A stretch of 64,000 bases of DNA from Gnetum montanum (Eukaryota > Streptophyta > Gnetopsida > Gnetales > Gnetaceae), in the NCBI GenBank assembly GCA_015680685.1, contig MNCI01027140.1, positions 544,204 to 608,203 of the forward strand, given 5' to 3'. Positions 22,300 through 33,519 of the stretch are shown one piece after another (positions within the stretch are counted from its first letter, which is position 1; each line of letters starts with the position of its first letter). The position numbers and the translations under genes were made by a program. The notes beneath the pieces were generated by a model. It ran no database searches. It saw only the letters and a program-made list of their open reading frames with translations, and had not been told where the DNA came from.

Positions 22300-24000
22300 A
22301 CATGGCTTCACTAATGTGGGCTAGTGTATGGGTATTCCATGGGCATGACATTGTTTACATTCAATGTTGATCATCTTTCTTGACAAATTATGCTACAAAT
22401 TATTTATGTTCAATGTTGACCATCTTTATTAGGTTTTGCAGGTCATGATATTCATTCATCCTTCTAGCTAAGTTCTTAGAAACAAATTATTGAATAATGA
22501 ATCTTCTCCTCATAACTTCAAGCTTAGCATTGGCTATCTCCAACTATTGCTTGGTCTCCTTATGATGCTTGAATTTTTCTATATACAATAGGTAAGAACT
22601 GGCCACTTGTTTTTCCAAATTTGTTCTTGATCTCCCTACTATCAATATAGCTAAGTTTTCATATTAGAGGTTAGTGAGCTCTATATTTTCCATTATCTCT
22701 TCAATCTGCAACTCATTTAGGTAGATTTCTACTTTATTGTACATATTTAGTCCATGAAAGATGTGCTATCATATGTCACCTATTTTTTGAAGATGCTAGA
22801 AAGCCTCATTTATCTTTACCTTTGCTAGTTGGATTTCTTTCTTAATTAACTTCTTTAAGGAGTCCAACCTAGTCCCTATAATGATTCTATACTTGTTCAA
22901 ATTTTAGAGCTTTATTTTTCTAGGGAGCTACCTCAATGACTATCATTTAGTGAAGTGCATGAACTTTTTCCATTGAGAGATTTCTATTTTCTGCTATGAA
23001 TCTCCTCAAGTCAAGGTTTAGCTTGCCTAGATATCCTTGTTGTTGATGAACAAACTCAACCATATCGTCCTATTATTATTCAACATTATGTAGGTGATGA
23101 ATGTCTTTAGTCAAGGCCAAGTTTTCTTTGTGAACTTGTGACAAGTCCTTGTTAATGTTGAAGGCTATGGCCTCTAACAAGGATGCATCAGAGACCATTG
23201 ACTCCTTCACATTCTAAGCCTCCCTTAATTTATTCTGAAGTTATCAAAAAGCTTCATCCCTTATGAGTTTTGAGCTAAGAATAGTAGGGTTAGAGAGATG
23301 AGCCTGCAACTTTGCAACCTCAGTAGTCAACCATTGATTTTCAATGGTTTTTGCCTTTAGTTGGGTGTTGGAACTAAGTAATTTACCCTTGGCCTCTAGC
23401 AACTATGACTAGGTTGTGTAATTTCATCTAGGAGATCGAAGATCTCTAGAAGTAGTTTCCCAGCTTCCACTAGTCATTTGAATACTTCTTTATGTTGGGA
23501 AATGCTCAACTAATCACTCCTTATTCTTTCAAATGTTTGGATGTCCACCATTATGGTAATGTCTGGCATAAATTCCATAAGAGCATTTAGAGCCTTAGAT
23601 ACCCTATCGATCATTACCTCCACTGCTACTTGTTATTCTTAGTGTTGCATCACCAGAATAGTCATCCCCTTATCTTCTTCCAAGCAAACTAATAAAGTTG
23701 TAGCATTCACTAAAATTTTGAAGAATTATTATCTAGAAAAAAAGATAATAACTTGTCAAGTGCTTGGATTCATTCTTGTGGATACCTAGTTTCTTTTTGT
23801 GGAAATTAGTGGGATGGTTTCTTGGTCTAGCCAATTGATAGTCCTAGTTACCTCATTGAGATGGCTTAAAATTGGACAATAAACTAATGGTTCTTCACTA
23901 CTTGTTGAAAATTGTTATTGCTGAAGCTCTTGCACATGGATTTTTTTGAGTTTTTAAAAACTATAAGTGTTTTGGATGTCATCTCTGGCATTGCAAGTGG
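22300..24000 (-). pseudogene. Decayed coiled-coil protein gene, unidentified
   Basis: On the minus strand a long series of in-frame pieces separated by stops reads as a charged, heptad-like protein. Examples are MPDITIMVDIQTFERIRSD, LLLEIFDLLDEITQ, KLLSSNTQLKAKTIENQW, LTTEVAKLQAHL and DLRRFIAENRNLSMEKVHAL. No enzyme domain is visible. Coiled-coil extra ORFs are common in large plant gypsy elements, and the 3' LTR-like copy at 20.5 kb has the same orientation, so this may be such an ORF. A host gene fragment is possible. At least two frame changes and many stops show it is dead. Confidence 0.5.
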
Positions 24001-25449
24001 TGGTAGTGGTGGCCTATTCTCCTCTTACAACTTGGTTTTTTCTTTGTCCTTCATCATCTCCTACTAGGATGTAGTAGGAGCATGATGAACCACATAATTA
24101 GCATAGCATGCTAGGCCTTTTCTTTTTCATACCTTTTTGACTAGATGTGGAAAGGAAAGTGCCTTTCTTCCATTTTCATTCTCATTGAAGCACATTTTTG
24201 TCTCTAGATAGATAAGCTGGGAAAGATTGATAGAGAAATTTCTGCTTAGAGTGGTACATGCTTAGGTGGAGAAAGTTGTTACCCTACTTAGCCTTACCAT
24301 TGGATTTATGTGATAGGCTGTGATTTTAAAATATCCATGGTGTACCTTTGTAACGATTGAAAACATCAGTGGTTGGAACAGTACATTGAGAGGTTTGCGA
24401 TGCACATAGCTTGACTCTGTGTTCGCATGAGGGCCTGTTGGAGGCATAGATAGGGTGCCCAAAATGGTCTTGTTGATCAAATTGGAACTTATGAGATGTG
24501 ATCTTGTAACATTATTAAGCACTTACATGATGTTTGTAGTGTCTATGATGTCAATGGGGGCAAGCATAATCAATGATTTCCCTCAAAAATCGAGGTGTCA
24601 ATGCATAGTTACATGTAAAAATAGCAAAAAAAAATACAAGTAAATGCTAGAATGAAATATAAAAATGCTAAAAAATTATGAAGGAAGAGAGTGAGAAAGA
24701 GAGTGGCACCACCCCAAATAGGGAGAGCATAGTTAACTACAAAACAGGTGAGAAGGTACGTGGTGTATAAATAGGCATAGTAGGCAGTGTAGTCATAGTC
24801 TTGTGATGTCTGGGCTATGAACATTGACATTTGCCATGGTGTTTGTGCCTACTGGGTTGGCTGCCATGTTGTCCTGTGATCTACAGTGGTCCATGGTGGT
24901 GTCCTACGGTGGTGTAAAGTGGTGTCAAATGCTAGCTTAGAGTTTGTTAAACTGCCAAATGCAATCGAATGCAAGGATGCTCAAAAGGCAGATTTGCCAA
25001 TTGAATGTCAGAATTGCTAATGCTTAAAACCTAGAGTGCTGGGGTATTTATAGGGTTAGGATTACCATGAATTGTGGATCAAGAACCATGTGGTAGAGGG
25101 ATAGTTGGGACTACATTAATCCCAACTACTTTCTCACTGAAGCAAATGGTGTTCTGCTGGTGTGCTTCAATGGACCTAGTGAGACTACCAAATTGTGACT
25201 ATGTTGCCAAATTGCATGTATAAGTGCTAAATAGACTGTAATGTACTTGAAAATAATGCAAAAAGTGCAATTTTGGAGACTACACTCTAGGAGTATGTTG
25301 TCCACTTCCTCGAGTGGTGTCGAGCTTAGGTACAATTTTGGGACAAACGGAGGATGCAAAAGAAATGCCAATTGTTGATCCTACTTGCTGAAGATGTGTC
25401 AAAGTTGATGTGGATGCTGATGCTACATTCTAGAGGCTTCTAAAGATTG
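24001..25449. other. Non-coding stretch, upstream side of the coiled-coil pseudogene
   Basis: No domain recognised. The short open frames here have no motifs. By position this is the 5' side of the minus-strand pseudogene, and it leads into the repeats at 25.45 kb. Confidence 0.3.
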
Positions 25450-25925
25450 TTTTGCATGACTATGATGACTACGCTTTGGAGCATAGTCCCAAGAGTTAGA
25501 GAAATTTTTCCAAAAAAATGCACTTTCATGTTAACTATGCTTACTACACTCTAGAGCATAGTCTTAGTAGTAGGGAGCATACTCTAGTGGTTGGAAAATT
25601 TGCTAAACTATTTCTTCCATCCCAAGCATGCTTTGCAACCACTAGCTTGACACTTAGAAAAATTTGCAAAACTTGCCATTTGCATGCTAACTATGCTAAC
25701 TACACTTTGTAGCATAGTCTTGGTAGTGAAGAGCATAGACTTGGCACTTAGAGAAACTTGTAGCTACTATCGACACTTAGAAAAATCTTGCAAATATAGA
25801 CTTGTGTTGTAGACTATGCTGACTATGCTTTGGAGTGTATTTCTAGTAGTGGAGAGCATAGGCCCAACACTTAGAAAAAATTTTCCTTGTGTTGACACTT
25901 AGATAAATTTCCAGTCAAGATGCAG
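25450..25925. repeat. Irregular repeats containing ACTATG...CATAGTC
   Basis: Four irregular units share the order ACTATGCT.ACTACGCTTTGG, GAGCATAGTC, then AGTAGTGGAGAGCATA and GCACTTAGAAAAATTT, starting near 25,458, 25,533, 25,690 and 25,815. The inner pair ACTATG/CATAGT forms small imperfect hairpins. The same hexamers recur as a dispersed array at 59.7-62.4 kb, also on the upstream side of a minus-strand pseudogene. Confidence 0.65.
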
Positions 25926-26734
25926 TGGACCAAATTTGGTGGTGTTTTATTGGGCTCTCTTTGTTGATGTTTGTAGGAGTGGCCCAAGAGACATTGATAA
26001 AGAACCACAAAACACCATAGCAAGCTTGGCACCAACATCACTCATCAATACTCATTCGGATGTCATTGCAACATGCTTAATAGTTCTAAGGGTTGTGGTA
26101 TGCTAGAGGTAAAGGGTGTAGGTAATGTGCTAAGGATGGAAGGGGAGGTAAAATGAAAATAGGGTGTCATGTTGTAAGATGTTGAGTTAGCATGGTTGAT
26201 GGAGAACAAGGTACCAAGGTGGATTGTCACCAAAACGGTGACCTCTCATTGAAATGCTTATGAGAGAGTCAGTGTTCATGGCACTAGGATGGCATATCTC
26301 TAAAATTTTGATCTCTCATCAGAATACTTATAAGAGAAATAATGAGGATTTAGGGTTGGACCAATTGAAAAATTATAGCTCTACTAGTTTTTCTTGGGGA
26401 CATGTTTCGCCTTGTTCTTCTTTTTTTTTTGGTTGTGAGGTGAACCTACTTTGGGTTCTACACATTGCTAAATCCTAGTTACAAGATGCTTTCCATCAGG
26501 TGGACTACATGACACCTAATGGGCTTTGATGCAACTATGTCACATCTGTGGGATAGGTGTTTCCTCTCTAGGATGGGTTGCATTACATCTGCTTTGGCTT
26601 TAATTAGCCCATAGAGGCTCTGCACAAGATGAGTTACATTACATCCTCCTTGGGTTCTATGGTTGACTTAGAGATCCAAAAATTAGAAAAAGGGATGTAA
26701 TGATATGTAAATTACAAGAGAAAAAAAAAACACA
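25926..26734. other. Stretch without recognised gene
   Basis: No domain seen. Between about 26,490 and 26,660 a loose repeat of GATG.GTTACATTACATC blocks occurs two or three times. The N-terminal part of the gag that follows would be expected here but is not recognisable. Confidence 0.3.
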
Positions 26735-27150
26735 TTAGAGTATACAATCTAGTGGAAGACAATACCTATCTAGAAATTAGTCAATGATTTTGCAACAAAG
26801 GTAGAGAAAATGTGGGATTTAATGGATGAAAAGTTTTCTGTAGCACTCAAGATAGTGAAGGAAAGGACTAAATATGCATTTAATAGAAGTAAGAAAAAAG
26901 AAGAAAAGAGACAATGACATGAGAGCTACAAAATCAAAAGGAAAGTTACTGTAGTGGAGAAAGTAATGAACTCAAGTTCAAAAGATAGCGAAGGGTGTAA
27001 GCGATGCCAATACAAACATGCTAAGGGATGTTGTCCTATCATGATCCACTAACAAGAGTCTAAAGCATACATACTTAATCCAAAGATTTTCAAGAAATAA
27101 ATGCCTAGACTATTATCCTATTTGTAACATAATTTCAAATAGCCCCACCA
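26735..27150 (+). pseudogene. gag: gag C-terminal fragment of an Athila-like element
   Basis: The plus strand encodes FATKVEKMWDLMDEKFSVAL, then a Lys/Arg-rich stretch, then CKRCQYKHAKGCCPI and AYILNPK. This parallels the minus-strand gag (AKVDQMWDSLDSRIETVL, HPKGCCPI, YALNPRL), so both belong to one family. Here the Cys/His motif is complete: C-x2-C-x3-H-x3-CC, which looks like a zinc-knuckle variant. Three in-frame stops are visible. The gag core upstream is lost or unrecognisable. Confidence 0.75.
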
Positions 27151-27592
27151 GTAACCATACTATCCATGTAGGGCTTATTCTCAATCACAAGATCAAAACC
27201 AATAGTAGTGGCATTAACCATAGTAATGAGAAATGACACCACCAAGGTAGTAGTATTCATTTAGACAACTTGATCTCTATGGATACTATGTACAACACCC
27301 TATTTCCCTTAAAAACACTTCTATTCATACTTCCTCTTCTTAATATCCACTAGAATACCATAGATGCACACCTTCATGCATGAATCCTCATCCATATATG
27401 TTCCAACTAGCATCCAATTCCTCATATTAAACTTCTAATTCATTACTGCCAATACCACCACTAGTCATACAAGAAGAATTGCTAACACAACTAGTACAAA
27501 AGAGTGTTGCTTCACATAAGAGGACATTATAACAAGTGAATCAAGATCCAAGAAATGTTTCCTTTTTAGGGAAAGTTTAAAAAAGATTTTAA

Positions 27593-27769
27593 GGATGAGG
27601 ACTTCATCTAACTCTACCCCATATATATAAGAAAAGAAGCTTATGGATGTGGTATATGCTTAAGAAAATTGAAGCTTATGCTTATGGAAAATTGAAGTCC
27701 TCATCCTATCACCAAATTACAAATTAATTATTCCACCATAGAAAAGAAGCTTATGGATGTGGTATATGC
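27593..27769. repeat. Templated filler: 29-bp duplication plus short inverted copy
   Basis: A 29-base block (GAAAAGAAGCTTATGGATGT and nine more bases) occurs at 27,631-27,659 and again at 27,741-27,769, where it is part of the RNase H sequence. In addition GGATGAGGACTTCA at 27,593 recurs inverted at 27,691-27,706. The segment lies exactly where protease and reverse transcriptase are missing between gag and RNase H. Confidence 0.75.
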
Positions 27770-27960
27770 ACTTGAAAAGTTTAGACATTATGTGCTCAAG
27801 TATCCTATCTATATTCATGTTAACCATAGTGCCATTAGATTTCTAATGAATAAACCAGCGGTAAGTCTAAGAGTGATGAGATGGTTCATCATCTTACAAG
27901 AATTCAGCATTGATCGATAGGAAAGGAACTAAAAATTTTGTAGCTAATCACATGTCAAGA
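27726..27960 (+). pseudogene. RNase H domain remnant of the Athila-like element
   Basis: The frame starting at 27,726 reads NYSTIEKKLMDVVYALEKF then RHYVL, IHVNHSAIRFLMNKP and RWFIILQEFSID. After a frameshift, ANHMSR follows. This is the C-terminal part of a plant gypsy RNase H (pattern Y..TEKE.LA.V.AL.KFRHYL ... VNKP ... RW...LQEFD ... ADHLSR). The domain degrades the RNA strand during reverse transcription. The reverse transcriptase that should precede it is absent. Confidence 0.85.
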
Positions 27961-28056
27961 TGAAAATGGGAACATTAATGAAATGAAGAACCATTATCAT
28001 ATCAATTTTCCAATGAAAAGTTATTTATAAAAAAAAAAAATATTATAAATTCAATA

Positions 28057-29290
28057 GTGAAGTCATGGATTAATGATTACGTGACATATCGCATCATACA
28101 AGAACTTCTTGTTGAATGGGATAAGAAGCACAAAAAATGGTTCCTCCATAAAGTAAAACGATATATGGAAATTAATGAAATTCTTTATAAGATATGTGTT
28201 GATGGATTAATAATATGGTATGTTCTAAAACAAAATCAACAAATATTTCTATAAGATGCACATGAACGACCATGTAGTGATCAATATGCAGGATCATAGA
28301 TAGTAAATTTAATTATGGATAGCTATTTTTGGCCTACCATATTCAAGGATGCACATCAATTTACACAATCTTGTGAAAGATGGCAAAGAGATGGAGGAGT
28401 GACTATAAAAAATGAAGGGTTACAATAATAGATATAGCCATTGAAACCCTTTGATACTTGGATAATTAACTTTATCAAGCCCATCATACCAATGTCAAAT
28501 GGAATTCTTACATTATAGTAACTATTGATTATTGTACTAAGTAGGTAGAAGCAACTGTAGTTAAGGATTGCATAGCCATAATAGTTGCAAAATTATTTAA
28601 ACAATATATGATGAATATATTTAAAGTACCACACACATTAATATTAGATAACAAGACTCATTTCATTAGAGCTACATTTAAGAAGCTAATGTAATAACTT
28701 AGGGTCAACAATAAATTAACTACACCTTATCATGCCCAAGTGAATGATCAAGCTAAAGTAACTAATAGAGAAATTACAAGTATATTAACTAGAACTATTC
28801 ATCAATATAAGAATGACTGGCATACTAAAGTTACTGATGTGCTATGGGCATATTGGTCAACCTAGAAATTTCCTATAGTATATTCACCATACAAATTAGT
28901 TTATAGAAAATTTCTAACTCTACTAATCCAACAAAAATTGAATATCCTTGCAATTATGAGTAGACCTAAACTTAGACTTAGACAAAAAATAATGATTAAT
29001 GAATCATAATCTCTTGGATAAAAATTGGCTAATAGCTCAAATGAGTAATGAAATTCATAAAAAAGTATTCCAAATATAGACATGATACCAGAATTAGATA
29101 AGTATCCATCAAGCCTAGAGATAAATTCCTTTATTATAACTTAAATCATGTTCCATAAAAGACAAAGTTTCAAATCTTATGGAAAGGATCTTATATCATC
29201 CACAGTATGTATCAATCAGGTGCCATGCAAATTTATCACCCAATGAACTCACAGAAATTCATCCTTGTCAATATCCAACAATTCAAAACA
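28057..29290 (+). pseudogene. Integrase of the Athila-like element, plus copy
   Basis: The linker (KVKRYMEINEILYKICVDG) is followed by the zinc-binding segment (YFWPTIFKDAHQFTQSCERW) and the catalytic core starting PFDTWIINFIKPIIPMSNG. The first Asp is in IVTIDYCTK and the second is kept in LILDNKTHF. The third catalytic residue, expected as Glu in the GQ.E motif, is Lys (NDQAKVTNREI). At 29,120-29,250 the C-terminal GPY/F-like domain is visible (DKFLYYNLNH, KFQILWKGSYIIHSMYQSGA). Several stops and one shift interrupt it. This is the most complete integrase in the window and clearly inactive. Confidence 0.85.
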
Positions 29291-29988
29291 TTTCATGACT
29301 TTTCCTACTTTAGAGATGCTACCTTTCACACTAGACCACTCATCATTCATTTAATCTTTCAAGTTATTATTTTTAACAATAGTGATGGAGATATCAATTT
29401 TAACACTTAGGAACTAAATGTTCCTTTTACATTTTTATTATCCTTGATAATTTCTTTGATATATTTCCTATTCTTTTATAATTTCCACATTTCTTATCAT
29501 CTTTCATTCTTTAATATCTTTCAAATTATTTATAGGTTTTTCCATTCTTACCTATTTCTCATTCTTCTATGATCTTCACTATTTCTCATGCACATATTTT
29601 TGTTGATTTTTCTAATAAAGTGTAAAGGAATAAATAAGATGTAGTCAAAACAATGAGAATTTTACCCTATATTATCAAATCATTAAAGGATCGATTGTAT
29701 ATACATTGAGACCACATCATCCATCCACTTGTTTCTAATAATAAGATATTCTTACCATGACATAATGATATTCTGATTACAATAAAACTAAAATAAACTT
29801 GTGTTCATTATGCTTGGATGGAAAAGTAAAGAACAAAGTAGGAATGAAATGGGTGTGACATCAAGGGGATTTTTGGATTCTCTCAAGCTACTATTATAAG
29901 TCTTATCCCACTATTAAGTTGTATTATTTTTTTGAGTTCTAACGAAAAATAGGAAGTATGTTCTACAATAAGTGCTACCTTACCATGT

Positions 29989-30197
29989 CACTAGAAAGAC
30001 ATGTTACTCATGCATGAAGGTAGTTCTCTCATAAGGTTGACCCACTAATAATATAATAAATTCATATAATAAAAATTTCTAAGGGTTCCATTAGAAAGAC
30101 ATGTTACTATGACTAAAGGTACGTAGCTTCTCATAAATTTCAAGGTTCCTTGGCCTCGCATTGGTTACTTGATTAGAAAGACATGTTACTCATGCTT
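29989..30197 (+). repeat. Triplicated motif of the Athila-like 3' region (plus copy)
   Basis: CACTAGAAAGACATGTTACT or a close variant is present at 29,989, about 30,090 and 30,172. It is the same motif as at 5.58-5.79 kb, in the opposite orientation and in the same place relative to the integrase. Confidence 0.65.
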
Positions 30198-30199
30198 TA

Positions 30200-31625
30200 A
30201 GGCACTCCTATATCCAATGGACAATTCTCCTTTAAAATACAAAATGTTGTTAATAAATTGCTTTTTTGTACTTCATTGCTAAGTGTTAATATTTCTTGTA
30301 GTTGTGATAATCTTATGGTAGTTAGTTTGAGAAATATAAAATGGGATATCACTAGTAATTGGTATGAACTTGGTTTGGATCTTAGACAGAAAGACTAATG
30401 ATTATCTTAATCATGCATTATGCATAGACATCATTATGCCTATGGTAAGATACCTCACGTCCTATTTTTTGTAATTGCTACTATTACCATTTTACCTTAC
30501 TATTATATATAATCATAATCCAATGATCTTGTATAATATAGTATTATTTCTTATTAAAGTAATACTAATATGTACATTTTGAAAGACAGGTATGATTTAC
30601 ATTCAACTCCTTGAGTACCATAAGCACTTGTAGATATGGTTATACAAGGGCATTAAGGGTAAAAGCCTACTTTATGGAGGATCTACTTGTATAACGTTTG
30701 TTCTTCATACCCAAAAACCAATTCCACATTATCTTATGCCTTATAAACTCTTACAAAATCATTGTTATTTACCTACATACTCATATTCATTCATATGTTT
30801 GGTAATTTTAAGCAACCATCTTCTAAAAAGCCTAATTGACTTACCTTAAACTCCTTCTTTTACATAATTTTGATGAATAATTCCTATATTCTAAGCATAA
30901 TCTATGATTAAGAACATTTGTGCCATCTCTATACCTTCCAGACTATCCATTTGATCTAATTTTTTCATTAAAAGTCACACAAAATTTTGAAAATATCATT
31001 GGTGATATCATAGATACAATATATTAGACCTACGATATCACATTCACACTATTGTATCTACAATGTATTCCTAATAAAAACCTATATATACACATAAGAT
31101 ATTAGAAACTTTTCTCATTCTCTCATTTCACACCTATGGAGTTCATGTTATTTCTCTGAACTTCAAACTTCAGAGAGCCATATCTTCCTCACCAAAATTC
31201 TAATTTTAGTAATTCTATTTTCTTTTACCCATGGAGTAACCATCTTAGTCATGGGGAATGGAACTACACCTACTTTTGAGAATTTCATCAAATTTTTTGA
31301 ATGCCTATAAGAAAAGAAAATAAGGATAAGAATAATATGAGATGATTACATCCTAATCTAACATAATCCAATAAACATAATAATTCCAAGATTGTGATAG
31401 GTTTTCCAAGAGAAATTGGTTTAAATCATTAGTAATTATTCAATTAAAGGTTTTTCTTATAAAAGGTTTTATCCAAGTTATAAATTTTTCTAACTCTACA
31501 ATCTCAATTAAAACTAAGATTGATACTAAGAAATGATTTTGATCAAAACCCAACAACTCAAGGAAGGGTTATGAATCCATAGGGATTTTTCTCAATTATT
31601 TGGGTAATCTTAAAATTATTCATGA
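30200..31625 (+). repeat. Possible LTR remnant with GATATC sites and TATA box
   Basis: GATATC sites at about 31,005 and 31,035 are followed by CCTATATATACAC near 31,081. The order resembles the promoter part of the Athila-like LTRs at 14.5 and 62.8 kb. By position it could be the 3' LTR of the plus-strand element at 26.7-29.3 kb. The rest of the LTR could not be aligned, so this is tentative. Confidence 0.3.
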
Positions 31626-31629
31626 TTGT

Positions 31630-33510
31630 AGATGCCTCCCAAGAGACCTAAAGTAAAAGGACCATCATAACCAAAGGGGAAGAGACCTATAGAAAGAGGA
31701 AGAGGATAAGCTAGAGAATGAACTCCACTTGTAGAGTAAGAGGTTAATTCCTATAATATATACTAGTCCACACTTGTGACAGGATAATCTGTGCATGTAC
31801 AAGTGGATGCACCACTTACTCTAGAACAAAGACAGTGCCTCACCCTCTCAAATGAATGTTTACAAGCCATTCAAGAGAAGTCCATTATGTCCATTGTCAT
31901 AGTGAAGTTAAATTTTAGACCATTTATGATGGTCGCACCTGTTGAAATCCATCAATAGCTATAGACCTCTCCTTTGTGGCCCATCATTTTGAGCAATGGT
32001 AAATGGTACTTGGGAGAAGTTTATTATTTTTGGAAGAACAAAAAAGATGATACCACTATAAAAATTGAGGTAGCTACAATGCAATAGTCATTAGAGGTGA
32101 TAGTAAATGCACTAAATATTCCAAATGTTAGAGCCAATATAGCTCAAATATCTACAAGGTTCAACACCAATGCAAGGAATTTATGGCTACAGAGGATCTA
32201 TGGAACCATTGAGAAGGAGTATAGTGGATTGTCCATAGTTGAGAAGATTTATTTCAAGATTGGGGCATATCATATATTCCCCATAAAAAGGCTTAATAAA
32301 ATTTCCACCTATGTTGCAAGAGGAAGTGTCATCTTGATGGAAAAATTGCAAGCCAATACTGCCCATCTACTTTTTTTGAAAATGCAAAGAAGATTTGAGG
32401 AGAAGAAGACAAGGAAACCAACTTTGCCATTCCATTATCTTATTAGAAGATTATGCTAGCAAGTAAGAATTTTGGACTATACCAATGATGTTCTTTGCAA
32501 AGTATAAAATTCTTCATATGATGAAATTTCCAAACCAGTGTCACCAAAAAATGATCGATTTGAGAAGCCAACTGAAACACCACTTAAAAAATACATGTTA
32601 TAACTTGTAATCTTCACTACCCAACTTAAGGTAAGATTTCACTATAAATGTAAGATTAGTAGTCCATGAGTTGCAATATTGCATACGTTAACTTTTTGGA
32701 ATTGAAAATTCCTCATAAGTTATTAGTACCTCACTTCCCAACTAGAAAAAGTATTATTATGTCTTTGGTACCCTTTGGATGGAAATTTTTCAATTTGGTT
32801 TTCCAAAATGAAAACCCATTTTCCACCAACTACTGTAGCATAATTGGCTAGAAAATAGTGTTCTCTACTACACATCCCTCTAATGTAAACACACTTGGAA
32901 AAATAGCATAGTTGGTGTTACCAACTTGAAAAACCTCAACATCATCTTCCCAAGAATGGTGTATGTCATTTGCACTTCATTAACACTTTTAACTTCATTT
33001 TTCATTTATAGGCAGTTGCACTATTGGACAATCCCAACTTATTGAAACCATTGCTAAAAATACTAAAACGTCAAAATGAACATTTTTGACAATGTCTTTC
33101 GATAAGTTAACCATTTTTCCTAGTGACATGAACAACATGACATTTGGTCAAGATGGAGTGAGGATATATGATCCTAAAGATCCTACCATGGCTAAGCGTA
33201 GAAAATTACTTAAGCTATGAAGATAAAGCCCAAACTTCATCATGCTCAACAAGGAGTACTACAACTATGTTTGTGCTAAAACTCAGGCTGAATTACTCCC
33301 TTCCATAGAGGCTAAAACCAAGCATGAGTGTGAGTTAATCCATCATAACAAAAAGGAGTACATTCTCTCTCCCTATGAAAAAATACCATGTATAATCTTT
33401 TAATTAATTGATATGGATAAGCAAGATGCAAAGTCAAGCTTAGAGAGCCAATACAAAGAACATGATGAGTTTGAGGTGGAGCCTAAACTAGAGACCTTCA
33501 TAGGGGGTTA
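31630..33510 (+). pseudogene. Unidentified decayed coding-like region upstream of element D gag
   Basis: Plus-strand pieces look coding: MPPKRPKVKGPS at 31,630, the open frame 32,097-32,459 (ALNIPNVRANIAQISTRFN, RRFEEKKTRKPTLPFHY), and MTFGQDGVRIYDPKDPTMAK near 33,138. I recognise no family. Some plant Tat/Ogre elements have an extra ORF before gag, which would fit the position. A host gene fragment is equally possible. Confidence 0.35.
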
Positions 33511-33519
33511 TTCCAACAA

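Noticed and set aside
26039-26060. CACTCATCAATACTC as the LTR end of the plus-strand Athila-like element
   Set aside because: Only the last eight bases match; the preceding conserved block GGTACCTCGC is absent.
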